From assembly GCA_903928045.1 (NCBI GenBank), contig CAIYPH010000388.1, forward strand, positions 1-10,285: DNA of 10,285 nt. The letters run 5' to 3'. Origin of the DNA: an uncultured Rhodospirillales bacterium. Lineage in GTDB: Bacteria > Pseudomonadota > Alphaproteobacteria > Acetobacterales > Acetobacteraceae. A program made the translations under genes and the position numbers. This document shows positions 1-7,330 of the stretch, in pieces. Each line of letters begins with the position of its first letter. Positions within the stretch are counted from its first letter, which is position 1. Under the pieces are notes generated by a model. The model did not search any database. It saw only the letters and a program-made list of their open reading frames with translations, and was not told the origin of the DNA.

Positions 1-29
1 CTTCTTTTTTTCAAAAAAGACGCGCTTCC
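1..29 (-). terminator. A/T-run hairpin downstream of the five-gene operon (cut by window edge)
   Basis: Read on the minus strand, the flavoprotein stop codon (32-34) is followed at once by GGAAGCGCG and then a hairpin with arms TCTTTTTT and AAAAAAGA around a GA loop. The same GGAAGCGC lead-in and A/T hairpin occurs after lysR at 8274-8316. The element may continue to the left of the window. The position directly after the last operon gene supports a terminator role. Part of the family of four repeats described in the findings. Confidence 0.6.
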
Positions 30-31
30 TC

Positions 32-2071
32 CTACATCACCATGCACAAACGCAGTGCGTCATAGATGGCCGAATGGACATTGCGGCTCGTCACCGCATC
101 GCCGATGCGATGCAGCTCATAGCCGCCGGGGGAGCGGGGTTGTGGCTGGGCTTCCAGCAGGGCGTCAATATCGGTGGTGCCGCCGTTGGCCGAGCCCTCG
201 CGCAGCGTGTCGTATACCTCGCACACCGGCACGGTGCCGCGCTCGATGATCACCTGCTGCGCCGTCAGGGTGGAAAGCGCGCCGGTCAACTCGTGCTTGA
301 AGGTGGCCTCCAGCCCGTTGCCGGCCCGGCGCACACTCACCAGTGCCTGATCCAGCGTCACCTTCACGCCGTTCTCCGCGAAGCGCTTGCGGTAGACGAC
401 GCGGGCATTGTACTCCATTTCCAAACCGATATTGTCATCGAGCGCGGCGAATTGCACCGCATGGCCCTTCTCGGCCAGATGCAGCGCGGCGGAGACCGCC
501 TGATGCCGCCCCATCTGGTCCCAGATCAGCACGTCAGCCTTGGCAGCTACGTCATCGGACAGCACGTCCCACACGGTCTGGCACAGCTCACCACCCTCGA
601 TCGGCGACAGATCCGGCACCCCGCCAGTGGCGACGATCACGATGTCCGGGTTCTCCGCCGCAATCTCGGCCTCCCCGGCATAGACTGAGGTGCGCACATC
701 GACTCCAAGCCGCCCGAGTTCCGCCACCCGCCAATCGACGATGGCGATCAGGTCCTTCCGCCAAGTCGCGCGCACCGCGAGCAACATCTGGCCGCCGAGC
801 TTCGGCGCCGCCTCGAACAGCACCACCTTGTGGCCCCGCTCGGCCAGCACCCGCGCCGCCTCCAGCCCGCCCGGCCCGCCGCCGACCACCACCGCCTTGC
901 GGCCCGGATTGGCCGAGCGCTCGATCACCTGCGGCAGGCTCAGCTCCCGCCCGGTGGCCGGGTTATGGATGCAGCTGGTCTTCTTGTACATGCAGTAGGA
1001 GGCGCCGACGCAGGGGCGCACCCTGTCCTCCTCGCCGCGGGCGAGCTTGTTGACCAGTTGCGGGTCCGCCATATGCGCCCGCGTCATGCCAACGAGATCG
1101 AGCAACCCCTCGGCGATGGCGAAGCGCGCGGTCGCGAGATCGGGGATGCGCGCGGCATGGAACACCGGCAACTTGGTCTCCCGCTTGAACAGCCCGACTT
1201 GCCGCAGAAACGGCGCGATCGGCTGCGACATGCCGGGCATATTGTGCTCGGCGAGCGACAGGTCAGTGTCCATGCGGCCGAAAATGCCGTTGAAGAAGTC
1301 GAGATGCCCCTCCGCCTCGATCAGCCTGGCGATCGCCACGCACTCATCGAAATTAATGCCGTCATCCGTGCCCTCATCCACCACGAAGCGGATGCCGACC
1401 AGGAAATCATCGCCCACCCGCCGGCGGATCGCCTTATGCACCATGATCGCGAAGCGGGTGCGGTTCTCGAGCGAGCCGCCGAAGCCGTCGGTGCGCTGGT
1501 TGGTGCGCGGCGAGAAGAACTGCCCGAGCAGATGCCCGCCGGTCACGGTCTCGATGCCGTCCAGCCCGCCTTCCTTGCAGCGATACGCCGCCTCGGCATA
1601 GTCGCGGATGATGCGGTCGATGTCCGAGCGGTCCATCTCACGGGGAATGTTGCGGTGCCGTGTCTCGCGAATGGCGGACGGCCCCATGGTCGGCAGCCAG
1701 TTCATCGAGAAGGCGTCGGCCCGGCGCCCGAGATGGGAGATCTGGCACATGATCTTGGCGCCATGGCCATGGATCATGCCGGAGAACTGCTGCAGGAACG
1801 GGATCACGCTGTCGCGGCTGACATTGATCTGCCCGCCGCCCCAACTCGAATCCGGCGCCACCATCGACGAGCCGCCGAACATCGTCAGCCCGATGCCGCC
1901 CTTGGCCTTCTCCTCGTGATAACGCTGATACTTCTCGGCGGGCATGCCGCCGTCGTCATGCGTCGAGGCGTGGGACGTGCTCATCACCCGGTTGCGGAAG
2001 GTGACGTGCTTGATAGTCAGCGGCCGCAGCAGCGGATCATCGGTGCGCAGCGTGGGGGCGATCGAGTTCAT
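32..2071 (-). CDS. FMN/FAD-dependent NADH:flavin oxidoreductase, TMADH / N-methyl-amine demethylase-like
   Basis: 679 residues, the usual size for the trimethylamine dehydrogenase / 2,4-dienoyl-CoA reductase group. Residues ~12-345 form an old-yellow-enzyme TIM barrel: QISHLGR at 110-116, QFFSPRTNQRTD at 184-195 and GGSLENR at 198-204. A cysteine segment follows (C354, C360, C367). Then comes a Rossmann fold with GGGPGG at 397-402 ending in E420, and a C-terminal RIGDA motif (655-659). No signal peptide, so cytoplasmic. Two departures from the family are visible: alanine at 357 where a fourth cluster cysteine is normally found, and GGHLL (178-182) where dienoyl-CoA reductases have GYL with the catalytic tyrosine. 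This argues against a FadH role. I infer oxidation, perhaps N-demethylation, of the compound imported by the upstream transporter. The start is set by an ATGA overlap with the ATPase stop and by AGGA at 2079-2082, 7 bases upstream. Exact substrate unknown. Confidence 0.9.
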   Translation of the reverse strand: MNSIAPTLRTDDPLLRPLTIKHVTFRNRVMSTSHASTHDDGGMPAEKYQRYHEEKAKGGIGLTMFGGSSMVAPDSSWGGGQINVSRDSVIPFLQQFSGMIHGHGAKIMCQISHLGRRADAFSMNWLPTMGPSAIRETRHRNIPREMDRSDIDRIIRDYAEAAYRCKEGGLDGIETVTGGHLLGQFFSPRTNQRTDGFGGSLENRTRFAIMVHKAIRRRVGDDFLVGIRFVVDEGTDDGINFDECVAIARLIEAEGHLDFFNGIFGRMDTDLSLAEHNMPGMSQPIAPFLRQVGLFKRETKLPVFHAARIPDLATARFAIAEGLLDLVGMTRAHMADPQLVNKLARGEEDRVRPCVGASYCMYKKTSCIHNPATGRELSLPQVIERSANPGRKAVVVGGGPGGLEAARVLAERGHKVVLFEAAPKLGGQMLLAVRATWRKDLIAIVDWRVAELGRLGVDVRTSVYAGEAEIAAENPDIVIVATGGVPDLSPIEGGELCQTVWDVLSDDVAAKADVLIWDQMGRHQAVSAALHLAEKGHAVQFAALDDNIGLEMEYNARVVYRKRFAENGVKVTLDQALVSVRRAGNGLEATFKHELTGALSTLTAQQVIIERGTVPVCEVYDTLREGSANGGTTDIDALLEAQPQPRSPGGYELHRIGDAVTSRNVHSAIYDALRLCMVM

Positions 2072-3876
2072 GGCGTTTTCCTGTCGTCTGGCTGCGTGTG
2101 GCGCAGCGTCGCTTCATCGAGATGGCAAAGAATTTCCGCGCCCTTGCTGAGCTGGCGCAGCGGCGGTGGTGTCGTGTCGCACAGGCCCGGCACAGCGGCG
2201 GCGCAGCGCGGCGCGAAGGTGCAGCCGGCGGTGTTGCGCACCACCGTCGCCTCGTGCGCGGGCGCGGCGCCTTCCAACCAGCCCGTCCGCATTTCCGGCA
2301 CCGAGGCGATCAACAGGTCGGAATACGGATGCATCGGGCGCACCAGCATGGCGCCCGAACGGGCATATTCCAGCCGGCGGCCGAAATACAGGATCATCAC
2401 CTGGTCGCAGATCGAGCGCACCGTCGAGAGATCATGGCTGATGAAAAGGTAGGAAAGCCCAAGCTCCCGCTTCAGCTCCCCCAGCAGATCGAGCACCGCG
2501 GCACCCACCACCGCATCGAGCGCCGAGGTCACCTCGTCACACAGGATCAACTCGGGCTCAGCCGCCAGCGCGCGGGCGAAATTGACCCGCTGTTTTTGGC
2601 CGCCCGAGAGCGCGCCGGGAGGACGGTCGGCGAGACCTGACGGCAGGCGCACCATATCGAGCAAGGCATCCACCCGCTTGCGCGCGGCATCGCCCTTGAG
2701 CCCGTGGTAGAAATTCAACGGCCGAGCCAGGATATCGCGCACGCTGCGGGCCGGGTTGAGCGCGGTATCGGCCGATTGAAACACGATCTGCACCCGCCTG
2801 AGCTGATCCCGCGTGCGGTCGCCAACGCGCGTGGGCAACGCCGCACCATCCAGCTTCACGCTCCCCCGCGCAGCCGGCAGCAGCCCGGCGATGACGCGGG
2901 CGAGCGTGCTTTTGCCGCAGCCGGATTCACCGATCACGCCGAGCACCGAGCCGCGCGGAATGGTGAAGCCGACATCATGCAGCACCGGCAGCGCCGGCAT
3001 GCCATCCCGCCCCGCTGGGCCGTATCCGGCCACCAGCCCGCGCACTTCGAGCAGCGGCGCCGCCTCGGGCGGCGCGTCCGGCGCGCGTGAGGGCGGATTG
3101 AAGGCGGCCAGCAACTCGCGCGTATAGGGATGCGCAGGCGCGGCGAGCAGCTGCGCGGTCGGCGCCTCCTCCTGCATCTTTCCGTGCCGCAACACCACGA
3201 TGCGATCGGCCATCTGCGCGACCACCGCGAGATCATGCGAGACGTAGATCGCCGTCGTGTTGCGCTCGCGCACCACCGATTTGAACGCCCGCAGCACCTC
3301 GATCTGCGTGGTCACATCGAGCGCCGTGGTCGGCTCGTCGAGGATCACCAGATCGGGGTCGGAAATCAGCGCCATCGCCGCGGTGACGCGCTGCAACTGC
3401 CCGCCGCTGACCTGATGCGGAAAGCGCTCGCCCAGCGTCTCCGGCTCCGGCAGCGCCAACGCGCGGAACAACTCAATTGCCTTACGCTCGGCGGCAGCGC
3501 GGTCGAGCAACCCGTGGATGCGGGCGCTCTCGGTCACCTGCGTCATCAGCCTTTGCGCGGGGTTGAAAGCAGCCGCCGCACTTTGCGGAATATAGGCCAC
3601 CCGCCCACCGCGCAGCCCGGCAAGCCCGGAAGGCGAAAGCGTCAGCACGTCAGTCTCGCCGATGCGGATTTGCCCGCCATCGATGCGGCAGCCCTGGCGG
3701 GCATAGCCCATCATCGCCAGCGCGATGGTGGTCTTGCCCGAACCGCTTTCCCCGATCAGCGCCAGCACCTCGCCGCGCGCGATCGCAAAGCCGACATCAT
3801 CGACAATCGCCGCCCGCCCGCCCTCGGCCGCCGCGACGGTAACGCGCAAGCCGGTGACTGAAACATGGGCGCTCAT
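2068..3876 (-). CDS. Dipeptide/oligopeptide-type ABC transporter, fused double ATP-binding protein (DppD-DppF type)
   Basis: 602 residues with two complete nucleotide-binding domains in one chain. Domain 1: Walker A GESGSGKTT (42-50), Q-loop Q98, signature VSGGQ (156-160), Walker B ending D180-E181, H-loop H214. Domain 2: Walker [10 protein letters not shown] (316-324), Q367, signature LSGGQ (423-427), D447-E448, H481. Each domain is followed by an HPY-type segment (HPYTRELLAAF at 249-259; HPYSDLLIASVP at 516-527), and the second also has the cysteine-containing tail (C552, C558, C566), as in the peptide/opine/nickel transporter family. It would energise the two permeases encoded just upstream. 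Start ATG overlaps the permease stop as ATGA and is preceded by AGGGGGA (3883-3889) at 6 bases. Its own stop overlaps the start of the flavoprotein gene. Substrate is not determined by this subunit. Confidence 0.95.
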   Translation of the reverse strand: MSAHVSVTGLRVTVAAAEGGRAAIVDDVGFAIARGEVLALIGESGSGKTTIALAMMGYARQGCRIDGGQIRIGETDVLTLSPSGLAGLRGGRVAYIPQSAAAAFNPAQRLMTQVTESARIHGLLDRAAAERKAIELFRALALPEPETLGERFPHQVSGGQLQRVTAAMALISDPDLVILDEPTTALDVTTQIEVLRAFKSVVRERNTTAIYVSHDLAVVAQMADRIVVLRHGKMQEEAPTAQLLAAPAHPYTRELLAAFNPPSRAPDAPPEAAPLLEVRGLVAGYGPAGRDGMPALPVLHDVGFTIPRGSVLGVIGESGCGKSTLARVIAGLLPAARGSVKLDGAALPTRVGDRTRDQLRRVQIVFQSADTALNPARSVRDILARPLNFYHGLKGDAARKRVDALLDMVRLPSGLADRPPGALSGGQKQRVNFARALAAEPELILCDEVTSALDAVVGAAVLDLLGELKRELGLSYLFISHDLSTVRSICDQVMILYFGRRLEYARSGAMLVRPMHPYSDLLIASVPEMRTGWLEGAAPAHEATVVRNTAGCTFAPRCAAAVPGLCDTTPPPLRQLSKGAEILCHLDEATLRHTQPDDRKTP

Positions 3877-4682
3877 CGGCTATCCCCCTGCCCGGCACCG
3901 GGAATGCGGTCGATCAGCGCGTTGACCGAGATGGTCAGCGTGGCAATCGCCAGCGCCGGCATGATCACCGCCGGCGCGCCGTAGGACAGCCCCTCGATAT
4001 TCTCCCGCACCAGCGTACCCCAATCCGCCGCCGGCGGCTGAATGCCGAGGCCGAGAAAGCTCATGCCGGTCAGCAGCAGCACGACGAAGACGAAGCGCAG
4101 CCCGAAATCCGTCAGCACCGGCAGGATCATGTTGGGCAGGATCTCGGCGGCGATGATGTAAAGCGTGCCCTCGCCCCGCGCCCGCGCGACGGTGACGAAA
4201 TCCATCGCGGCGATATTCACCGCCACCGCGCGGGACAGTCGGTAGGCGCCAGGCGTGTAGATCACCGCCGCCGCGCCGATCAGCACGGGGATGGAGGAGC
4301 CGAGCGAGGAGACCACCACCAGCGCCGCCAGCAGGCTCGGCACCGAAATCATCGCATCCAGGATGCGGCTCGCCGTCATGTCGAACCACCCGCCACGCGC
4401 CGCCGCCGTCAGCCCCAGCGTCACCCCCATCAGGCAGGCCAGCGTGGTCGAGACCAGTGCGATCCCCATCGTGTAGCGGGCGCCATGCAGCACCCGGCTC
4501 AGCATGTCCCGTCCGAGATAATCGGTGCCGAGCGGAAAACGGGCGGAGATATCCGCCAGCGTGTCGCGGGTCACGATCCGGCCGGGCGGAAACGGCGCGA
4601 TCAGCGGCGCGAGAACCGCCGCCACCGCCCAGGCAAGGATCACCAGCAGCGCCACAACGGCGACGGGAGAAAGCCGCTTCAT
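3873..4682 (-). CDS. ABC transporter permease, DppC/OppC type
   Basis: 269 residues starting MKRLSPVAVV. A first membrane helix lies at about 7-30, then the family motif LGTDYLGRDMLSR (51-63), further helices, an EAA-type coupling loop at about 161-185, and SFLGLGIQPPAADWG (208-222), a hallmark of the C-type subunit of peptide-family importers. The open reading frame extends upstream to 5090, but that extension is glycine/alanine/arginine-rich junk lying over the preceding permease gene in another frame. The start at 4682 is chosen because it forms an ATGA overlap with the stop of the B-type permease and gives the N-terminal helix typical of the family. Pairs with the 4679-5635 product to form the membrane channel. 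Confidence 0.93.
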   Translation of the reverse strand: MKRLSPVAVVALLVILAWAVAAVLAPLIAPFPPGRIVTRDTLADISARFPLGTDYLGRDMLSRVLHGARYTMGIALVSTTLACLMGVTLGLTAAARGGWFDMTASRILDAMISVPSLLAALVVVSSLGSSIPVLIGAAAVIYTPGAYRLSRAVAVNIAAMDFVTVARARGEGTLYIIAAEILPNMILPVLTDFGLRFVFVVLLLTGMSFLGLGIQPPAADWGTLVRENIEGLSYGAPAVIMPALAIATLTISVNALIDRIPGAGQGDSR

Positions 4683-5635
4683 CGCTGCCGCAGCCTCGGG
4701 TTGGCCAGGATCGCCACCACATCGGCAATCAGCACCAGGCTGAGATAGGCGCCGCAGAACAGCATCGCGCAAGCCTGCACCAGCGGCAGATCCCGCGTCG
4801 AGACGGCATCCACCATCAGCTTGGCAAGGCCGGGATAGTTGAAGATGGTCTCGACGATGATCACCCCGCCGAGCAGAAAGGAGGTGCTGAGCGCCACGGC
4901 GTTGACGATCGGGCCCAGCGCATTGGGCAGCGCATGGATCAGCACGATGCGGATCGGCCCCGCCCCCTTCAGCCGCGCCATCTCGATGTAGGAGGAAGCC
5001 AGTACCGTCACCAACGCCGCCCGCGTCATCCGCGCCATCTGGCCGATGCCCACCAGCGTGAGCGTGCCGATCGGCATCGCCAGCAGCCACAGCATGGTCC
5101 AGAAATCCTGCACCCCCGCCCGGAAGGACAGCGCCGGCAGCCAGCGCAGCTTCACCGCGAAAATCATCACCGCCAGGCTCGCGATCAGGAACTCCGGCAC
5201 CGAGACGATGCCGATGATCAACGTGGCGACGATGCGGTCATAGCGTGAGCCGCGCCACATCGCCGTGGTGATGCCAAGCGTGAGGGCCAGCGGCACGGTG
5301 ACGCAGGCGGTCAGCCCGGCGAGCTTCAGCGAATTGGGCAGCCGGTTGCCGATCAGGCTGGCGACCGGCAATTGGTTGACCAGCGAGCGCCCGGGATCGC
5401 CCGAGAGCATCCCGCCGGCCCAGAGCAGGAAACGCCGCCAGGCGGGCTGGTCGAGATGCAACGCTGCTCGCAGCCCGGCCACCGCCTGGGGGGTGGCGGA
5501 CTGGCCGAGCAGCGCCTCGGCGACGTCCCCGGGCAGGAGTTCGGTGGCGGTGAACACCAGCGCCGAGACGATGGCCAGCGTCAGCAGTCCGAGCGCCAGG
5601 CGCAGCGCGATGAGGCGCAGCATCGCCGCGTTCAT
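4679..5635 (-). CDS. ABC transporter permease, DppB/OppB type
   Basis: 318 residues with about six hydrophobic segments, the first at 10-30. The N-terminal region carries the LLPGD element (33-37), and LGQSATPQAVAGLRAALHLD (43-62) corresponds to the family's conserved stretch before the periplasmic loop. The EAA-type coupling loop that docks to the ATPase lies around 214-240 (YIEMARLKGAG...HALPNALGP). Near the C-terminus VETIFNYPGL (261-270) and RDLPLVQ (281-287) match the B-subunit pattern. The ribosome binding site GGAGG (complement of 5642-5646) is 6 bases before the ATG. The gene starts 33 bases after the solute-binding protein gene ends and overlaps the next permease by four bases, so it belongs to the same operon. 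Confidence 0.94.
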   Translation of the reverse strand: MNAAMLRLIALRLALGLLTLAIVSALVFTATELLPGDVAEALLGQSATPQAVAGLRAALHLDQPAWRRFLLWAGGMLSGDPGRSLVNQLPVASLIGNRLPNSLKLAGLTACVTVPLALTLGITTAMWRGSRYDRIVATLIIGIVSVPEFLIASLAVMIFAVKLRWLPALSFRAGVQDFWTMLWLLAMPIGTLTLVGIGQMARMTRAALVTVLASSYIEMARLKGAGPIRIVLIHALPNALGPIVNAVALSTSFLLGGVIIVETIFNYPGLAKLMVDAVSTRDLPLVQACAMLFCGAYLSLVLIADVVAILANPRLRQR

Positions 5636-5668
5636 CGTCTGCCTCCGAAGCGCCCGGTGCCGCTCAGC

Positions 5669-7222
5669 TCAGGCCTCCAGCCACACGTTCTCGGCGAAGT
5701 TGAAGCCCATCATGCCGCCGACCGGGATCGGCGAAAGCCCCTTGAGCTTGCTGACATGGCCGTCGAGGAAGGAGTTGAACATCGGGATGCCGATGCCCGA
5801 ATTGTCGCGGATCATCAGCTGCATGTCGCCATACATCTGCTTGCGCTTGGCGTCGTCGGTCTCGGCGCGGGCGGCCAGCAGATGCTGGTCGAACTTGGGG
5901 TCCTTGAAGGCGCTCTCGTTCCACGGCGCGTCGGACTTGAAGAACAGCGACAGCAGGATATCGACCGATGGGCGCGGGTTGATGTTGCCGTAGCCGACCG
6001 GCGATTTCAGCCAGTAATTCGCCCAGTAGCCATCCGCCGGCACGCGGCGGACTTCGAGGTTGAGGCCGAACTTGCTGCCGGCCTCCTGCAGCATCACCGC
6101 CATTTCGGCCGAGCCGCCGGCCGCCGGCGAGACCACGATCGGCACCGCGGAGGAACCGACGCCCGATTTCTGGAAGTGGAACTTCGCCTTGTCGGGGTCG
6201 AAGGCGCGCTGCGGAATGTCCTTGTTGTAGAAGCGGTTGGAGGGCGTGATCGGGTGGTCGTTGCCGATCACCGCGAAGCCCTGCCAAATCGCGTCGCGCA
6301 TCTGCTCGCGGTCCTGGAGGTATTTCAGGGCGAGGGCGAAATCGAGGTTGCCGGTCCCCGGTGAGTCGAGCCGCACGATGAGATCGGTGTAGACGCCGGC
6401 GGGGGTCTCGAACACGCTCAGGCCAGGCTGCGCCTTGATCAGCCGGGTGGAGCGCGGCGTGACGCCGCCGGCGATCTGGATGTCACCGGCGAGCAGGGCG
6501 TTGACGCGGGCGGTTTCGTCGGGGATGCCGAAGAACTCGATCTCATCGAGATAGGGCTTGCCCGGCTTCCAGTAGTTGGGGTTGCGCACGCCGACGGTGC
6601 GGACGCCCGGGGTGAATTCCTTGCACTTGTATGGGCCGGTGCCGATCGCGGTGGTGAAATCGGTGGTGCCCTCCTTGATGATGTGGAAGTGGAAGGTGCC
6701 GAGCACCACCGGGAAGTCGGCATTGGGCGAGGCGAGCGTGATCTTCACCGTATCGGGGGCGATCGCCACAACCTCGGTCATCTGCGCTGCGAGCGGCTTG
6801 GCGATCGAGCCGACCTTGGGGTCGTTGTGGCGGTTCAGCGAATACACCACGTCAGCCGCGGTGAGGGCCTTGCCGTCATGGAAGGTGATGCCCTTGCGGA
6901 GCTTGATGGTCCAGACGGTGGCCTTGTCGCTGGTGATGGTCTCGGCGAGTTCGGGCTGCGGCGTGAGGTTGGCGTCGAGCAGGGTGAGCGTGTTGTAGAA
7001 CATGTTGCAGCGGACATAGTCGGTCGACAGCGACTGCTTGGCGGGATCGACGGTATCGGCCGTCGAGGAGGAGTAGCCGGCAGCGCGGATGGAGCCGCCG
7101 CGGCGGGGGGCCTGGGCCTGGGCGGAGCTGGGCAGCCACAGGGCGCCCGCCCCGGCGGCGGCCAGTTGCATGAAATCGCGCCGTCCGGCGCCGGAAAAAC
7201 CTGTCCTGTCGTCGCGCATCAT
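5669..7222 (-). CDS. Periplasmic solute-binding protein family 5 (DppA/OppA-like), Tat signal
   Basis: 517 residues. The N-terminus carries a twin-arginine signal, GRRDFMQLAAAGAG (13-26), followed by a short hydrophobic stretch and an SSAQA cleavage region (32-36). The protein is therefore predicted to be exported folded to the periplasm. Family 5 landmarks follow: FHDGKALTAADVVYSL (114-129) and GTGPYKCKEF (194-203) leading to RNPNYW (213-218). It would bind the transported ligand and deliver it to the two permeases. Family 5 proteins bind peptides, nickel, opines, glutathione, sugars and other ligands, so the ligand cannot be named. First gene of the minus-strand operon. Two consecutive ATG codons exist (7222 and 7219). 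AGGGGA (7228-7233) lies 5 or 8 bases upstream, so either could serve. Confidence 0.94.
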   Translation of the reverse strand: MMRDDRTGFSGAGRRDFMQLAAAGAGALWLPSSAQAQAPRRGGSIRAAGYSSSTADTVDPAKQSLSTDYVRCNMFYNTLTLLDANLTPQPELAETITSDKATVWTIKLRKGITFHDGKALTAADVVYSLNRHNDPKVGSIAKPLAAQMTEVVAIAPDTVKITLASPNADFPVVLGTFHFHIIKEGTTDFTTAIGTGPYKCKEFTPGVRTVGVRNPNYWKPGKPYLDEIEFFGIPDETARVNALLAGDIQIAGGVTPRSTRLIKAQPGLSVFETPAGVYTDLIVRLDSPGTGNLDFALALKYLQDREQMRDAIWQGFAVIGNDHPITPSNRFYNKDIPQRAFDPDKAKFHFQKSGVGSSAVPIVVSPAAGGSAEMAVMLQEAGSKFGLNLEVRRVPADGYWANYWLKSPVGYGNINPRPSVDILLSLFFKSDAPWNESAFKDPKFDQHLLAARAETDDAKRKQMYGDMQLMIRDNSGIGIPMFNSFLDGHVSKLKGLSPIPVGGMMGFNFAENVWLEA

Positions 7223-7260
7223 GTTGTTCCCCTGTTGCGGCCGCGATGCGGCACTGCGGC

Positions 7261-7289
7261 ATCATCGGCTTCCTGCACCGATCCGTCAC
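7261..7289 (-). promoter_or_regulatory. Candidate promoter of the solute-binding protein operon
   Basis: On the minus strand, -35 GTGACG (7289-7284) and -10 GATGAT (7266-7261) are separated by 17 bases. This would place +1 near 7254 and give a leader of about 32 bases. Both boxes match only four of six consensus positions, as expected for an activator-dependent promoter. The centre of the inverted repeat at 7308-7330 then falls at -65, the usual position of the LysR-type recognition site. Predicted only; another promoter is possible. Confidence 0.4.
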
Positions 7290-7290
7290 C

Positions 7291-7318
7291 TTGACAATGC
7301 GTACGGGGGTCATACGCT
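7291..7318 (+). promoter_or_regulatory. Candidate lysR promoter
   Basis: A perfect TTGACA at 7291-7296 is followed after 16 bases by TACGCT (7313-7318, three of six matches). The expected +1 is close to 7325, the first base of the lysR ATG, and no Shine-Dalgarno sequence is positioned before that ATG. Both points suggest a leaderless message. The -10 region lies inside the operator, so bound regulator would block it (autorepression). Confidence 0.4.
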
Positions 7319-7330
7319 GACCGTATGACC
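7299..7330. promoter_or_regulatory. LysR-type operator: perfect 9-bp inverted repeat plus overlapping half-turned box
   Basis: GGTCATACG (7308-7316) and CGTATGACC (7322-7330) are perfect inverted repeats around a 5-base spacer. The core reads ATAC-N7-GTAT, with the LysR-type T-N11-A at 7313 and 7325. A second, shorter dyad, GCGTA (7299-7303) and TACGC (7313-7317), also has T-N11-A (7302, 7314). Its centre is displaced by exactly 11 bp, one helical turn. The right arm of the main repeat contains the lysR start codon. The likely ligand is the adjacent LysR protein. Confidence 0.72.

Larger units (their letters stand above)
7223..7324. promoter_or_regulatory. Divergent control region between the ABC operon and lysR
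   Basis: 102-bp gap between divergent starts, holding the LysR-type operator (7299-7330, listed separately) and promoter candidates for both sides. For the operon (minus strand) I see GTGACG (7284-7289) and GATGAT (7261-7266) with a 17-base spacer, each matching 4 of 6 consensus bases. For lysR (plus strand) I see TTGACA (7291-7296) and a weak TACGCT (7313-7318) with a 16-base spacer. Three TGCGGC repeats (7236, 7247, 7255) lie in the operon leader; no role is clear. Confidence 0.6.

Noticed and set aside
74..688. Plus-strand open frame of 204 codons
   Set aside because: Lies entirely opposite the 3' part of the flavoprotein gene, whose Rossmann and C-terminal motifs are unmistakable; no ribosome binding site.
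830..2452. Long plus-strand open frame of 540 codons opposite the flavoprotein and ATPase genes
   Set aside because: Antisense shadow of a clear enzyme gene in high-GC DNA. The translation is rich in R, A, H and D without family motifs, and it crosses the junction of two real genes.
4683..5090. Upstream extension of the DppC-type permease frame
   Set aside because: Overlaps the DppB gene in another frame and translates to low-complexity sequence. The ATG at 4682 has an ATGA overlap and the correct family N-terminus.
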